Assembly (NCBI GenBank): GCA_023666615.1
Contig: JAMPBQ010000001.1
Coordinates: forward strand, 309,186-373,122
Origin: Clostridium sp.
GTDB lineage: Bacteria > Bacteroidota > Bacteroidia > Bacteroidales > Muribaculaceae
DNA length: 63,937 nucleotides
Reading direction: 5' to 3'
The position numbers and the translations under genes were made by a program. Position 1 is the stretch's first letter, and every line of letters starts with the position of its first letter. Below the pieces are notes generated by a model. The model had not been told where the DNA came from and searched no databases. It saw only the letters and a list, made by a program, of their open reading frames with translations. Below, in pieces: positions 34,488 through 44,485 of this stretch.

Positions 34488-34559
34488 TACCTCGATGGAG
34501 AATCGAACTCCAATCTAAAGTTTAGGAAACTTCTATTCTATCCGTTGAACTATCGAGGC
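34488..34559 (-). tRNA. tRNA-Arg (anticodon CCU)
   Basis: Minus strand: acceptor GCCTCGA/TCGAGGT, anticodon stem GAAGT/ACTTT with loop TTCCTAA, and a T arm with GTTCGATTC, discriminator A. CCA is not encoded. Anticodon CCT reads AGG arginine. Confidence 0.9.
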
Positions 34560-34577
34560 GAGAATGATTGAATAGCG

Positions 34578-34585
34578 CAAAGGTA
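34578..34585 (-). promoter_or_regulatory. -7 box for tRNA-Arg(CCU)
   Basis: Minus-strand TACCTTTG, 19 bases ahead of the tRNA. Confidence 0.6.
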
Positions 34586-34629
34586 GCGATTTTTTTTCAA
34601 TATATAACTCAAAGGCTGAAAAAATTTCG

Positions 34630-34637
34630 TAACTTTG
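34630..34637 (+). promoter_or_regulatory. -7 box for the ROK kinase operon
   Basis: TAACTTTG, followed by a purine-rich leader of about 115 bases that shows no obvious structure. Confidence 0.6.
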
Positions 34638-34756
34638 TCGGAGAAAGAGAAAATAGACTAAAGCATGAGAGACTGTAAAAGAGACAATAAATAAGAAATG
34701 ATAATAAGTTAGGCATAAAAAGCAAACCAGAAAAAAATAATAAAACCAGACATACC

Positions 34757-35866
34757 ATGTATCGTTTCGACAATCGCACAGTGCTGACGCTCGACGCAGG
34801 AGGCACAAATTTCGTGTTCGGCGCCATGAGGGGCAATGAATATGTGGCCGACCCCATAACCTATCCGTCAAATTCGCAGGACCTTGACGCGTGCCTATCC
34901 ACAATGGTCAAGGGGTTTGAGGAAGTGATGGGCAAGCTTGAGAGCAAGCCCGTGGCCATCAGCTTCGCCTTCCCCGGCCCGGCCGACTACCCTAATGGCA
35001 TCATCGGCGGCTATCTGCCCAACTTCCCGTCGTTCCGCAGCGGAGTGGCGCTTGGGCCGTACCTTGAGAAGAAATTCGGGATGCCGGTGTACATCAACAA
35101 CGATGGCGACCTTTTCGCCTACGGCGAGGCGATGGCCGGAGCGCTGCCTGAAATAAACAGGAGGCTAGAACAGCTGGGCAGCCCCAAACGCTACCGCAAC
35201 ATGCTGGGGTACACCTTCGGCACCGGCTTTGGCATAGGCATGGTGATAGACGGCAAGCTCAACCGCGGCAACAACTCGTGCGTCGAGACCTTCTGCCTGC
35301 GGCACAAGTATGACCCCGAGATGATAGTTGAGGCCGGCGTGTCGGTGAAGGCCGTGAAGAGGCTTTACGCCGAATACTCCGGAACGACAGACGAAAGCCT
35401 TGAGCCAAAGGACATATGCGACATCGCAGCCGGCAAGCGGGCGGGCGACGCCGAGGCCGCCAAGAAGGCGTTCAGGACATTTGGAGAAGTGGCGGGCGAC
35501 GCCATGGCCACGGCCGTAACCCTTACCGACTCCATCGTGGTGATAGGCGGCGGCCTGACCGGGGCGGCGGAATACTACAAGCCAGGGCTTCTTGGTCAGA
35601 TGCGCGGGACTCTGCGCACAATAGCGGGCGAGACTGTGGACCGCATACCGCTGAAAGTGTTTGATTTGGACAATCCTGATGAGTTCGCCCAATTCGCGGC
35701 CGGCGCGGCCAGGCCTCTAAAGATTTACGGGTCGGAAGAGACCGTGATCTACGATCCGCAGAAATCCACCGGCATCATCAAGTCGACGCTTGGGGCCAGC
35801 AAAGCAATCTCAATCGGCGCGTACTCATTCGCGCTCTCGCAGCTTGACGCGCAAAATTGTGAATAA
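34757..35866 (+). CDS. ROK-family sugar kinase
   Basis: A 369-residue cytoplasmic sugar kinase. The ATP-binding start LDAGGTNFVFGAM, the sugar-binding INNDGDLFAYGE with its catalytic Asp, and GTGFGIGMVIDG are ROK/hexokinase features. The zinc-binding Cys cluster found in many ROK proteins is not present in its usual form (SCVETFCLRHKYDPE). With manA two genes downstream it could phosphorylate mannose or fructose; another hexose from galactan breakdown is also possible. It is one base ahead of the CE1-GH53 gene. Confidence 0.8.
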   Translation: MYRFDNRTVLTLDAGGTNFVFGAMRGNEYVADPITYPSNSQDLDACLSTMVKGFEEVMGKLESKPVAISFAFPGPADYPNGIIGGYLPNFPSFRSGVALGPYLEKKFGMPVYINNDGDLFAYGEAMAGALPEINRRLEQLGSPKRYRNMLGYTFGTGFGIGMVIDGKLNRGNNSCVETFCLRHKYDPEMIVEAGVSVKAVKRLYAEYSGTTDESLEPKDICDIAAGKRAGDAEAAKKAFRTFGEVAGDAMATAVTLTDSIVVIGGGLTGAAEYYKPGLLGQMRGTLRTIAGETVDRIPLKVFDLDNPDEFAQFAAGAARPLKIYGSEETVIYDPQKSTGIIKSTLGASKAISIGAYSFALSQLDAQNCE

Positions 35867-35867
35867 A

Positions 35868-38579
35868 ATGAAGCTAATATACCGAATTATAGCAGCGGCC
35901 GCCATTGCCGTAGCGCTACCCGCATTCGGCCAAGGCCTGAAAGAAGGGCAAGTGGCTAAAATTCCCGCGGGCTACGCCAAGGCGGCAGAGCGCATGGGGA
36001 GAATAGACACGCTGAAATACAGCGTTAAGGCCGGCGGCCAGGAGTTGGAAAAAGAGGCCTACGTATACTTGCCGGCAGGCTACGACGCGGCAGACAAAAA
36101 GACGCGCTACAACGTGCTCTACCTGGCGCATGGCGGCGGCGACTACCAGGGCTCATTCTTTGACAAGGACAGGACGCCTTATCCGCTGAACTATGTGGCC
36201 GACCATTTGATAGAAGAGGGCAAGCTGGCGCCGATGATAATCGTGAGCGCCAGCTACTATCCGCCCAAATCCACCGGGGCGGACAAGGGGATGGCCAACA
36301 GCATTGAAAACTGCCGAGACTTCAACAAAGAGGTGCGTTCGCGGCTGATACCGGCGGTGGGGAAGGCCTACAACACCTACCTGAAATCGCAGGACGAGAG
36401 CGGCATAACGGCCAGCCGGGACCACAGGGCCTACGGCGGCTTCTCGATGGGAGCGCTCTCCACGTGGTACCAGCTGGCATACGATCCCGACGCCTTCAGC
36501 ATGTATTTGCCGCTGAGCGGCGACCTTTGGATCTATGACGAGGCCGGAAAGAAAAAAACGGCGGCCGAGGCCGCGAGCTGGCTAGACGCGCAGATAGCCG
36601 CCACGCCCTATAGGGGAGGCGACATAAAAATCTACGGGTACTCCGGCACCAAGGACATAGCCTACCAGGCGCAGCGCGATTTGACAGAGGCATTGGCCAA
36701 CGGGGCAAAGACGCTGCAATACTCCGACGAATACGGCGAAGGCAATCTGCATTTCGGCGCATGGCCCGAGGGCGTACACAATTACGAGTACATCTCACAA
36801 TACCTGATGGACGCCCTGCCCAGGCTTTGGCCCAAAGAAAGGACAACGCCGTACTGGCTTGGAGCCGACATCAGCGGCACCACATCGAGCGAGGCGCGGG
36901 GCGCGAAATTCTACAACGCGGCCGGCGAAGAGCGCGAAAACACTGCGCTGATGAAAGAGCTGGGGATGAACGCCGTAAGGCTGCGCGTATGGGTAGACCC
37001 CCGCGGCGGCTACAGCGGCAAAGAAGACGTGCTGGAGATGGCCAAGCGCGCCAAAGCAAACGGTATGGAGATAATGCTGTGCTTCCATTACGCAGATTCG
37101 TGGGCCGACCCCGGCAAGCAGCCCGTGCCCAAGGCGTGGGAGGGGATGAGCTACCCCAAGATGAAGAAGGCACTCTACAACCACACGAAAGAGACCCTTC
37201 AGCTATTGAAGGACAACGGCATAGAAGTGAAGTGGATGCAGCAGGGCAACGAGACGACCCACGGGATGCTCTGGGACCACGGGCGCGCCGAGACCAACAT
37301 GAAGCAATACGCGGGATTCACCGACGCCGCATATGAGGCGGCCAAGAAGGTTTTTCCCGGCATAACGTGCATCGTGCATCTGGACTGCGGGGCTGACATA
37401 GACCGCTACCACCGAATATTCGACGCCTTCAAAGAATACGGGACGCGCTACGACATGATAGGCATGAGCGTATACCCATACTGGGACTTTCAGGCCAAGC
37501 GGGCAAGCCGCGACGAAGAGACTTTGGAAAAAGTATGCGCGAACATACAGGCCTTGGCGAAAGAATACGGCAAGCCCGTGATGATCGTAGAGACCGGCTA
37601 CGAGGCCCTGCGGCCCAACGAAGGCTACGCTTTCATGCGCAAGCTGATGGACAGGACCTATCCCATGGAAGAATGCCACGGAGTGTTCTATTGGGCTCCC
37701 GAAATGCAGCATTACTATCCCCTCGGGGCATTTGAGAATGACCGTCCAACCCGCATCCTCGACGCCTTCAGCGAGACTGCGCAAAGGGCGCAGGCCGGCG
37801 ACACGACCTTCTACAGCCAAAGGCCAATAGACTGCCGGACGCCCAACGGGCTTGTGAGAGGAATGCTCTACCTGCCGCATGAATCCAAATACGCAAAAGA
37901 CGGCAAGCTGCCCGTGACGATAATGTCGCATGGCTTCAACGGGACTTTCAGAGAGACACAGAAATACGCTGAGTGCTTGGCCAGCAACGGCATCGCCGCC
38001 TATATCTTTGACTACTGGGGAGGGTCGATGTACACGACAAGCGAGGGCAAGACCACAGAGATGAGCCCCTACACAGAGCTGCGCGACCTTGAGGCCATAA
38101 CCGACAGGATAGAAAAGATGCCCAACATAGACGGCGACAGGATGATGCTCCTGGGCTGCAGCCAGGGCTCGCTGGTGTCGACAATGACCGCACATGAGAA
38201 TCCGGGGCGCTACAAGGCGCTGATGCTGATGTATCCGGCCTTGGGCATTCCCGAAACAGCGCCCAACATGCTGGCGCAGACAAAAGAGACACCCGAAGAA
38301 TTTGAGTTTTGGGGCGTGAAGCTCAGCCAGAAATACTACCGGTCAATCAATGGCATCGACGCGGTGAAGAGGCTTGGGGAGTTTGACGGGCCGGTGCTCC
38401 TGGTGTACGGCGAAGACGACGACATCACTCCGGGGGAGACCGTGGAAAGAGTGAAAGAAAGCGTGGCAGCCGCCACGATACACAAGATAGAGAAAGGCAA
38501 GCACGGATTCCCTGATCCGTTCAACCACAGGGTGTCCGAGGCGCATGTGCTTAGATTCGTGAAGAAAATACTTAATTAG
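35868..38579 (+). CDS. three-domain CE1 esterase - GH53 galactanase - alpha/beta hydrolase
   Basis: A secreted 903-residue enzyme with three catalytic modules. The first (about 25-315) is a CE1-type esterase: GGFSMG with Ser193 and GVHNYEY with His304. The second (about 325-645) is GH53 endo-beta-1,4-galactanase: LGMNAVRLRVWVDP, acid/base Glu462 in QQGNETTHG and nucleophile Glu575 in MIVETGYE. The third (about 655-903) is an alpha/beta hydrolase: GCSQGS with Ser765, YGEDDDITP with the acid, and GKHGF with His879. It would strip feruloyl or acetyl esters and cut galactan side chains of RG-I. The ATG at 35868 begins the signal peptide MKLIYRIIAAAAIAVALPAFG; earlier starts lie inside the kinase gene. 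Confidence 0.85.
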   Translation: MKLIYRIIAAAAIAVALPAFGQGLKEGQVAKIPAGYAKAAERMGRIDTLKYSVKAGGQELEKEAYVYLPAGYDAADKKTRYNVLYLAHGGGDYQGSFFDKDRTPYPLNYVADHLIEEGKLAPMIIVSASYYPPKSTGADKGMANSIENCRDFNKEVRSRLIPAVGKAYNTYLKSQDESGITASRDHRAYGGFSMGALSTWYQLAYDPDAFSMYLPLSGDLWIYDEAGKKKTAAEAASWLDAQIAATPYRGGDIKIYGYSGTKDIAYQAQRDLTEALANGAKTLQYSDEYGEGNLHFGAWPEGVHNYEYISQYLMDALPRLWPKERTTPYWLGADISGTTSSEARGAKFYNAAGEERENTALMKELGMNAVRLRVWVDPRGGYSGKEDVLEMAKRAKANGMEIMLCFHYADSWADPGKQPVPKAWEGMSYPKMKKALYNHTKETLQLLKDNGIEVKWMQQGNETTHGMLWDHGRAETNMKQYAGFTDAAYEAAKKVFPGITCIVHLDCGADIDRYHRIFDAFKEYGTRYDMIGMSVYPYWDFQAKRASRDEETLEKVCANIQALAKEYGKPVMIVETGYEALRPNEGYAFMRKLMDRTYPMEECHGVFYWAPEMQHYYPLGAFENDRPTRILDAFSETAQRAQAGDTTFYSQRPIDCRTPNGLVRGMLYLPHESKYAKDGKLPVTIMSHGFNGTFRETQKYAECLASNGIAAYIFDYWGGSMYTTSEGKTTEMSPYTELRDLEAITDRIEKMPNIDGDRMMLLGCSQGSLVSTMTAHENPGRYKALMLMYPALGIPETAPNMLAQTKETPEEFEFWGVKLSQKYYRSINGIDAVKRLGEFDGPVLLVYGEDDDITPGETVERVKESVAAATIHKIEKGKHGFPDPFNHRVSEAHVLRFVKKILN

Positions 38580-38587
38580 GAAAAAAT

Positions 38588-39616
38588 ATGACATTATATC
38601 CATTGAAATTCCTTCCCATCCTGAAGACAGTGATATGGGGAGGGCATGACATAAGGCCGTTCAAGGGAATGGCCGCTAACGATGAGCTGATAGGCGAAAG
38701 CTGGGAAGTGTCGGCGGTGCCCGGGCATGAATCGGTTGTGGCCAACGGGCCATTGGCCGGCCGCAACCTGCGCAGCCTCACAGAAGAATATCCGAGGCAA
38801 ATGCTTGGGGAGAAGCTTGGCGGGGCAGAGCATCCTGAATTTCCGCTTTTGATCAAGCTGATAGACGCTCAGCAGAACCTCTCGCTGCAGGTGCATCCAG
38901 ACGACGCACTGGCTCGTGAAAGGCACAATTGCCTCGGTAAGAACGAAATGTGGCACATCATATCGACGAAGCCAGGGGCGAAGATTTTGGCGGGCATGTC
39001 GAAGGAAGTGGAAAAGGACAAATACCCCGAGCTTGTGGCATCGGGAGAAATCCTCGATTATGTGGCACAGCATGAATCGCACCCCGGCGATACATTTTAC
39101 ATTCCGGCCGGGCGCGTGCATGGAATCGGCGCCGGCAACATGCTGATAGAAGTGCAGCAATCGTCGGACATCACCTACCGCATATTTGACTACAACCGTC
39201 GCGACGCCAACGGGAAAACTCGCGAGCTGCATACAGAACAGGCACTTGACGCCATAGACTTTAAGGTATACGACGAATACAGGGCGCAGGCCGGCGTGCC
39301 GCAGGCGGTGGCACCCGGATGCGAGGCGACGCTACTGGTGGAATCTCCATTCTTCGTGGTGAAAAAGCTCAGCCTTTCGGCCAAGGCCCCCGTGGGAGTT
39401 GAGCCGTCAGGATCATTCGTGAGCTTGACCAGCATAGAAGGCACGGCCTGCTGCAGGGTGCGGATTGCCGAGATGGGCGAAGACGAGGCGCAGGAGACCA
39501 CCTTCACCACTACAATCCAAAAAGGCGAAAGCGCGCTGATACCGGCAAGCTGCGTAGCGAACGCTACCATATCAGGCAATGCCACGCTGATATACGCCGC
39601 GCCGGCCGTGGGCTAA
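38588..39616 (+). CDS. manA: mannose-6-phosphate isomerase, class I
   Basis: Interconverts mannose-6-P and fructose-6-P in the cytoplasm. A 342-residue type I enzyme: FLPILKTVIWGGHDI at the start, zinc ligands in LSLQVHPDD (Gln, His), GKNEMW (Glu) and PAGRVHGIGAG (His), with DITYRIFDYNRRD near the active site. It follows the esterase-galactanase gene by eight bases and shares its operon with the ROK kinase. An odd partner for a galactan/RG-I locus; the pair could serve mannose from the same plant material. Confidence 0.9.
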   Translation: MTLYPLKFLPILKTVIWGGHDIRPFKGMAANDELIGESWEVSAVPGHESVVANGPLAGRNLRSLTEEYPRQMLGEKLGGAEHPEFPLLIKLIDAQQNLSLQVHPDDALARERHNCLGKNEMWHIISTKPGAKILAGMSKEVEKDKYPELVASGEILDYVAQHESHPGDTFYIPAGRVHGIGAGNMLIEVQQSSDITYRIFDYNRRDANGKTRELHTEQALDAIDFKVYDEYRAQAGVPQAVAPGCEATLLVESPFFVVKKLSLSAKAPVGVEPSGSFVSLTSIEGTACCRVRIAEMGEDEAQETTFTTTIQKGESALIPASCVANATISGNATLIYAAPAVG

Positions 39617-39638
39617 GGCGATATCCTCATAAAGTAAA

Positions 39639-39679
39639 GCCCCCTGCGATAGACTAGAAATTGAGCCTATCGCGGGGGC
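39639..39679 (+). terminator. hairpin after manA
   Basis: GCCCCC-T-GCGATAG pairs with CTATCGCGGGGGC (one bulged T), a strong stem, followed by a weak T-rich stretch. It probably ends the ROK-esterase-manA transcript. Confidence 0.6.
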
Positions 39680-39750
39680 GCAATTTGTTCAAAAGGGGTG
39701 GAAATTTCGCAGAGAAAAGCATTGCAGTTGTTAAATTCGGCATTTGTCAT

Positions 39751-39758
39751 TATCTTTG
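39751..39758 (+). promoter_or_regulatory. -7 box for the PL11 operon
   Basis: TATCTTTG, about 38 bases ahead of the PL11 start used here; this placement supports the later ATG. Confidence 0.65.
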
Positions 39759-39796
39759 CGATAAAGATTTTAAAGAAATATCAAAAAAGCATATCC

Positions 39797-41650
39797 ATGA
39801 AAAAGGCAATGGCGCTGGGAGCGCTTGCAACAATCGCGCTGGCGGCGAACGCGCAGAGCGCATACGATTTCAACAAGCTTCAGAAAGAGCCCCTGAACAG
39901 GGGAGTAGTGGCGGTGAGAGAGTCTCCCGCTAAGGTGGCCGTGTCGTGGCGATATCTTGACAGTGACCCCGAGAATGTGGAATTTGACGTGTACCGCAAC
40001 GGAAAGAAGATCAACTCCAAGCCCATTTCGTCGGCTACCTTCTTCATCGACGACTATGCCGGTGCCGATGCGACGCAATACGAAATAAAGGCCAAGGGCA
40101 AGGCGGCAGGCGGGACGTACACCCTCCCCGCCAACGCGCCGATAGGCTACATAGACATACCTTTGGATAGGCCCGAGCTGGGAGTGGACGTGTTTGGCAA
40201 AGAATATTTCTACACGGCCAATGACGCAAGCATAGGCGACGTAGACGGCGACGGACAATATGAGATATTCCTGAAATGGGACCCGACCAACTCGCATGAC
40301 AACGCGCACGACGGATTCACCGGGCCGACGCTCATAGACTGCTACAGGATGGACGGCACGCGGCTGTGGCGGATAGACCTTGGCGACAACATACGGTCAG
40401 GGGCGCATTACACGCCTTTCCTTGTGGCCGACTTTGACGGCGACGGACGCGCGGAATTGATATGCAAGACCGGGGACGGGAGCCTGGACGCGAACAACAA
40501 ATTGATAGGCGACCGCAAGGCCGACTACCGCAATATGAAAGGGCGCATCATAGCCGGGCCCGAATACTTGACCGTGTTCAACGGGCTGACCGGCGAGGCG
40601 ATGGCCACCGTGGACTATCAGCCCGCGCGAGGCGAGCTCAAGGATTGGGGCGACGGATACGCCAACCGCTCAGAACGCTATCTTGCCGCCGTGGCTTATC
40701 TTGACGGACAGAAGCCATCGGCTGTAATGTGCAGAGGCTATTACGCCAAGACCGGGCTGGCGGCATACGACTGGGACGGAAAAGAGCTGAAGCTTCGCTG
40801 GCTGTTTGACAGCACAGTGCCCGGCAATGAGGCTTATGGCGGCCAGGGCAACCACAACCTGAGGGTGGCTGACGTGGATGGCGACGGCTGCGATGAGATA
40901 ATCTATGGTCAGATGGCGGTGGACAATGACGGCACGGGCCTATACTCCACGGGAATGTACCACGGCGACGCAATCCACCTTCTGTCAGACATCAACAATG
41001 AGAAATATTACGTGTGGGGCTGCCACGAGAATAAGAAAGACGGCACCTCGCTGAGGGACGCCGCAACGGGCGAGGTAATATTCCAATATCCGAGCAACAA
41101 GGACATAGGGCGCTGCATGGCCGCCGACATAGACCCCAACCATGAGGGCGTGGAGCTGTGGTCGCCCAACACGGAAGGCGTAAGGGCATTTGACGGCACG
41201 CTGATTTCCCCGAAGATGGAATTTAAGACCGAGGTATCGGCAGGGGTGCCTGTGAACATGGCCGTGTGGTGGGATGGCGACCTTCTGCGCGAGCTTTTGG
41301 ACCAAAACTTCGTGTGCAAATACAATCCGGCCACAGGGGGCTGCGACGAGCTGATCAAATTTGAAGGCTGCGCCTGGAACAACGGCACCAAGGCCAATCC
41401 GTGCATAGCAGGCGACATCATCGGCGACTGGCGCGAGGAGGTGCTGATGCGCACGGCAGACAATGAGCACCTGCGGCTGTACATTAGCACTATCCCAACG
41501 GAATATCGATTCCACACCTTCCTGACAGACCCCGCCTATCGCACCAGCATGGCCAACCAAAACGTTGGCTACAACCAGCCGGCGGAGCCCGGATTCTACT
41601 TCGGACCTGACCTCAAGGGCAAAAAATTCCGCGGAACCAACATCAAATAA
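39797..41650 (+). CDS. PL11 rhamnogalacturonan lyase
   Basis: Secreted endo- or exo-lyase that cuts the Rha-GalA bond of the RG-I backbone, leaving an unsaturated galacturonate. 617 residues from the ATG at 39797, whose signal peptide MKKAMALGALATIALAANAQ is clear; the longer frame from 39698 would begin upstream of the promoter. PL11 features: RGVVAVRESPAKVAVSWRYL, Ca-binding propeller repeats DVDGDGQYE, DFDGDGRAE and DVDGDGCDE, GGQGNHNLRVAD and IGDWREEVL. It precedes the triple acetylesterase by three bases. Confidence 0.93.
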   Translation: MKKAMALGALATIALAANAQSAYDFNKLQKEPLNRGVVAVRESPAKVAVSWRYLDSDPENVEFDVYRNGKKINSKPISSATFFIDDYAGADATQYEIKAKGKAAGGTYTLPANAPIGYIDIPLDRPELGVDVFGKEYFYTANDASIGDVDGDGQYEIFLKWDPTNSHDNAHDGFTGPTLIDCYRMDGTRLWRIDLGDNIRSGAHYTPFLVADFDGDGRAELICKTGDGSLDANNKLIGDRKADYRNMKGRIIAGPEYLTVFNGLTGEAMATVDYQPARGELKDWGDGYANRSERYLAAVAYLDGQKPSAVMCRGYYAKTGLAAYDWDGKELKLRWLFDSTVPGNEAYGGQGNHNLRVADVDGDGCDEIIYGQMAVDNDGTGLYSTGMYHGDAIHLLSDINNEKYYVWGCHENKKDGTSLRDAATGEVIFQYPSNKDIGRCMAADIDPNHEGVELWSPNTEGVRAFDGTLISPKMEFKTEVSAGVPVNMAVWWDGDLLRELLDQNFVCKYNPATGGCDELIKFEGCAWNNGTKANPCIAGDIIGDWREEVLMRTADNEHLRLYISTIPTEYRFHTFLTDPAYRTSMANQNVGYNQPAEPGFYFGPDLKGKKFRGTNIK

Positions 41651-41653
41651 GAC

Positions 41654-44461
41654 ATGCGACTGAATTACATATTGGCGGCCATCGCTTCCGCATGCGTCGC
41701 AATATCGGCCCATGGCCAGAGCCACGTGCCCCCGCCAATGGAGGATGTGAACCATGTGGTTGACAATACGCTCGACAGCCTGAACAAGGCGCGGACGGCA
41801 AGGCCCGAGGCCGGAAGCACGCGCAGGGGGAATAACCCTGTGCTATTCCTTGTGGGCAATTCCACTATGCGCACCGGAACGCTGGGCAACGGCGACAACG
41901 GACAGTGGGGGTGGGGATACTTTATGCCCGAATATTTCGACCCTGAGAAGATAACCGTTGAGAACCACGCCCTTGGCGGAATGAGCAGCCGTACGTTCTA
42001 CACAAGGCTTTGGGCAGATGTGGTGAAGGGCATACGCCCCGGCGACTGGGTGATAATCGAGCTTGGGCATAACGACAACGGCCCTTACGACAGCGGGCGG
42101 GCCCGCGCGTCGATACGCGGCATCGGAAAGGACAGCCTAAACGTGACCATAAAGGAAACGGGCGAAAAGGAGACTGTACACACATACGGCGAATACATGC
42201 GCAGATACATAGACGATGTGAGGCGAGCCGGAGGCAACCCTATACTGATGTCGCTGACGCCGCGCTGCGCCTGGGACGACAAGGACAGCACCAAGGTAAC
42301 GAGGGTGAATGAGACGTTTGGGCTTTGGGCAAAACAAGTGGCCGAGGAGAAGAATGTGCCGTTTGTGGACCTGAATGAGATAACCGCGAGCAAATTTGAA
42401 CGTTTTGGGAAGGACAAGGTGAAGACCATGTTCTACCTTGACCGAATACACACATCGGAATTTGGCGCGAGGGTCAATGCCGAATCGGCCGTTGAGGGGC
42501 TGAAAGGGCTGGCGGATGTACCGCTTAAGGACTGGATGCTGCCCGAGGAGGTGGATGACGTCACGGGGCATACGCGCAAGCCCGGCCGGCCAGTGGTTTT
42601 CACCATCGGCGACAGCACGGTGAAGAATGAGGACAGCGGCGACGACTCAATGTGGGGATGGGGCAGCGTTATAGAAGAGCTGTTTGACACCACGCTGGTG
42701 AGCGTTGAGAATTACGCCTTCCCCGGCCGCAGCGCGCGCACCTTTATCGATGAAGGGCGCTGGGAGAGGGTTTATAAGGCCTTGCAGCCCGGCGACTACG
42801 TGCTGATACAATTTGGGCATAACGACGGCGGCGACATCAACGTGGGCAAGGCCAGAGGCGAGCTGCACGGGGCAGGCCCCGAGAGCAAGGTGATGAAGAT
42901 GGAGGCCACGGGCAAGAACAAGGTGATTTACACCTACGGATGGTACCTGCGCAAATACATAATGGACGCCAAAGAAAAGGGCGCCATTCCAATTATCCTC
43001 AGCCATACGCCAAGGAACAAATGGCAGAACGGGAGGATAGAAAGCAACCGCGACGACTTTGGGCTTTGGGCCAGGCAAGCCGCCATGCAGGGCGGGGCCT
43101 ACTTCATAGACCTCAATGAGATTAGCGGCAAGAAACTGCAAGAGCTGGGCGAGGGCAACACCGGAAAATACTTTAAAAATGACCATACGCACGCCTCCAA
43201 GGCCGGCGCCAGGCTCAACGCGCGCAGCATAGCCGAAGGGCTGGCCAAGACTGATTGCGGATTGAAGAAATGTCTCAAGCCCCTTTATCCCGCTTCATTT
43301 GAAATGAAGGGCATGGTCGCATACAATGAGATGGACGGGTATGGATTCGATTTCAACACTTCGCCTGACAAGGATGGCATGCGTCCGTACTATTTCTCTG
43401 TGAAGGTGCCTGATGGCAATTACAAGGTGACTGTTACCCTTGGCGACCGTAAGAGGGCAGGCCACACGATGGCGCGCGCCGAGAATCGCCGCCTGATGCT
43501 TGAGCCGGTGGCCACCCGCAAGGGAGAGACAAAGACGGTGACGATTAACGTAAACAAGCGCGAAGCGGCCATCAATCTTGTGGATTCCGTTAGGCTTAAT
43601 CCCCGCGAAGTTGGAACACCTACGTGGGATGAAAAGCTTACGCTTGAGTTTACCGGCGACGCTCCAGCGGTGCAGGAGGTGAAGATTGAGCCTTTAGAGG
43701 ATGTGACCACCATCTTCCTGTGCGGCAACAGCACCGTGGTGGACCAAAAGGACGAGCCGTGGTGCAGCTGGGGGCAGATTATCCCCGCATACTTCGACAA
43801 GTCAGTGGTTATTTCAAACCAAGCCGAAAGCGGTGAGCGCACAACTTCGTTTATGAACACAAAGCGACTGGACAAAGTGCTGTCGATGGCCAAGCCAGGA
43901 GATTGGATAATCATGGAATTTGGGCACAATGACGAAAAGGACAGGCAGGACGGCGCCGGGGCATGGTACAACTTCTCCACAAACCTGAAGATATTCCTCG
44001 ACCGCGCACGCAGGGCCGGGCTGAATCCTGTATTCATTACACCTACCGCCCGCAGATTCTTTGACGAGAACGGGAAGGTGAGCAATACGCATGGGGAATA
44101 TCCCGCGGCAATGAAGGCTGTGGCGCAGAGGGAAGGCGTGCCTGTGATTGACCTTACAGAAATGTCGACTGAGCTCTACGAAACCCTCGGCGTGGAGGGA
44201 TCGAAGAAAGCCTTCGTCCACTATCCCGCAGGCACTTTCCCCGGCCAGGCATCCGCCTTGGCCGACAATACCCACTTCAATCCCTACGGCGCCACGCAGA
44301 TTGCAAAGTGCGTAGTGAAGGGAATAAAGGAAAAGGTGCCCGTTCTGGCCGAGCACATTACCCTGCAGCAGGACTACGCGCCTGCCTCGCCCGACTCCCC
44401 CGAAGCCTTCGTTTGGTATCCCGCCCCGGGATTCGACTCTGAAAAGCCCTACGGCAACTAG
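41654..44461 (+). CDS. triple-domain CE12 rhamnogalacturonan acetylesterase
   Basis: A 935-residue secreted protein with three complete SGNH esterase domains of the CE12 kind. Domain 1 (about 62-295): GNSTM with Ser70, ELGHNDNG, DRIH with Asp263-His266. Domain 2 (about 313-535): GDSTVKN with Ser321, FGHNDGG, DHTH with Asp510-His513. A beta-rich module (about 545-665) follows. Domain 3 (about 685-900): GNSTVVDQ with Ser693, FGHNDEK, DNTH with Asp871-His874. It would remove acetyl groups from RG-I galacturonate so that PL11 can act. Signal peptide MRLNYILAAIASACVAISAHG. The last residues form a Pro/Ser-rich tail. Confidence 0.9.
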   Translation: MRLNYILAAIASACVAISAHGQSHVPPPMEDVNHVVDNTLDSLNKARTARPEAGSTRRGNNPVLFLVGNSTMRTGTLGNGDNGQWGWGYFMPEYFDPEKITVENHALGGMSSRTFYTRLWADVVKGIRPGDWVIIELGHNDNGPYDSGRARASIRGIGKDSLNVTIKETGEKETVHTYGEYMRRYIDDVRRAGGNPILMSLTPRCAWDDKDSTKVTRVNETFGLWAKQVAEEKNVPFVDLNEITASKFERFGKDKVKTMFYLDRIHTSEFGARVNAESAVEGLKGLADVPLKDWMLPEEVDDVTGHTRKPGRPVVFTIGDSTVKNEDSGDDSMWGWGSVIEELFDTTLVSVENYAFPGRSARTFIDEGRWERVYKALQPGDYVLIQFGHNDGGDINVGKARGELHGAGPESKVMKMEATGKNKVIYTYGWYLRKYIMDAKEKGAIPIILSHTPRNKWQNGRIESNRDDFGLWARQAAMQGGAYFIDLNEISGKKLQELGEGNTGKYFKNDHTHASKAGARLNARSIAEGLAKTDCGLKKCLKPLYPASFEMKGMVAYNEMDGYGFDFNTSPDKDGMRPYYFSVKVPDGNYKVTVTLGDRKRAGHTMARAENRRLMLEPVATRKGETKTVTINVNKREAAINLVDSVRLNPREVGTPTWDEKLTLEFTGDAPAVQEVKIEPLEDVTTIFLCGNSTVVDQKDEPWCSWGQIIPAYFDKSVVISNQAESGERTTSFMNTKRLDKVLSMAKPGDWIIMEFGHNDEKDRQDGAGAWYNFSTNLKIFLDRARRAGLNPVFITPTARRFFDENGKVSNTHGEYPAAMKAVAQREGVPVIDLTEMSTELYETLGVEGSKKAFVHYPAGTFPGQASALADNTHFNPYGATQIAKCVVKGIKEKVPVLAEHITLQQDYAPASPDSPEAFVWYPAPGFDSEKPYGN

Positions 44462-44485
44462 CTATGCAGCTCAACATCAATGCAG

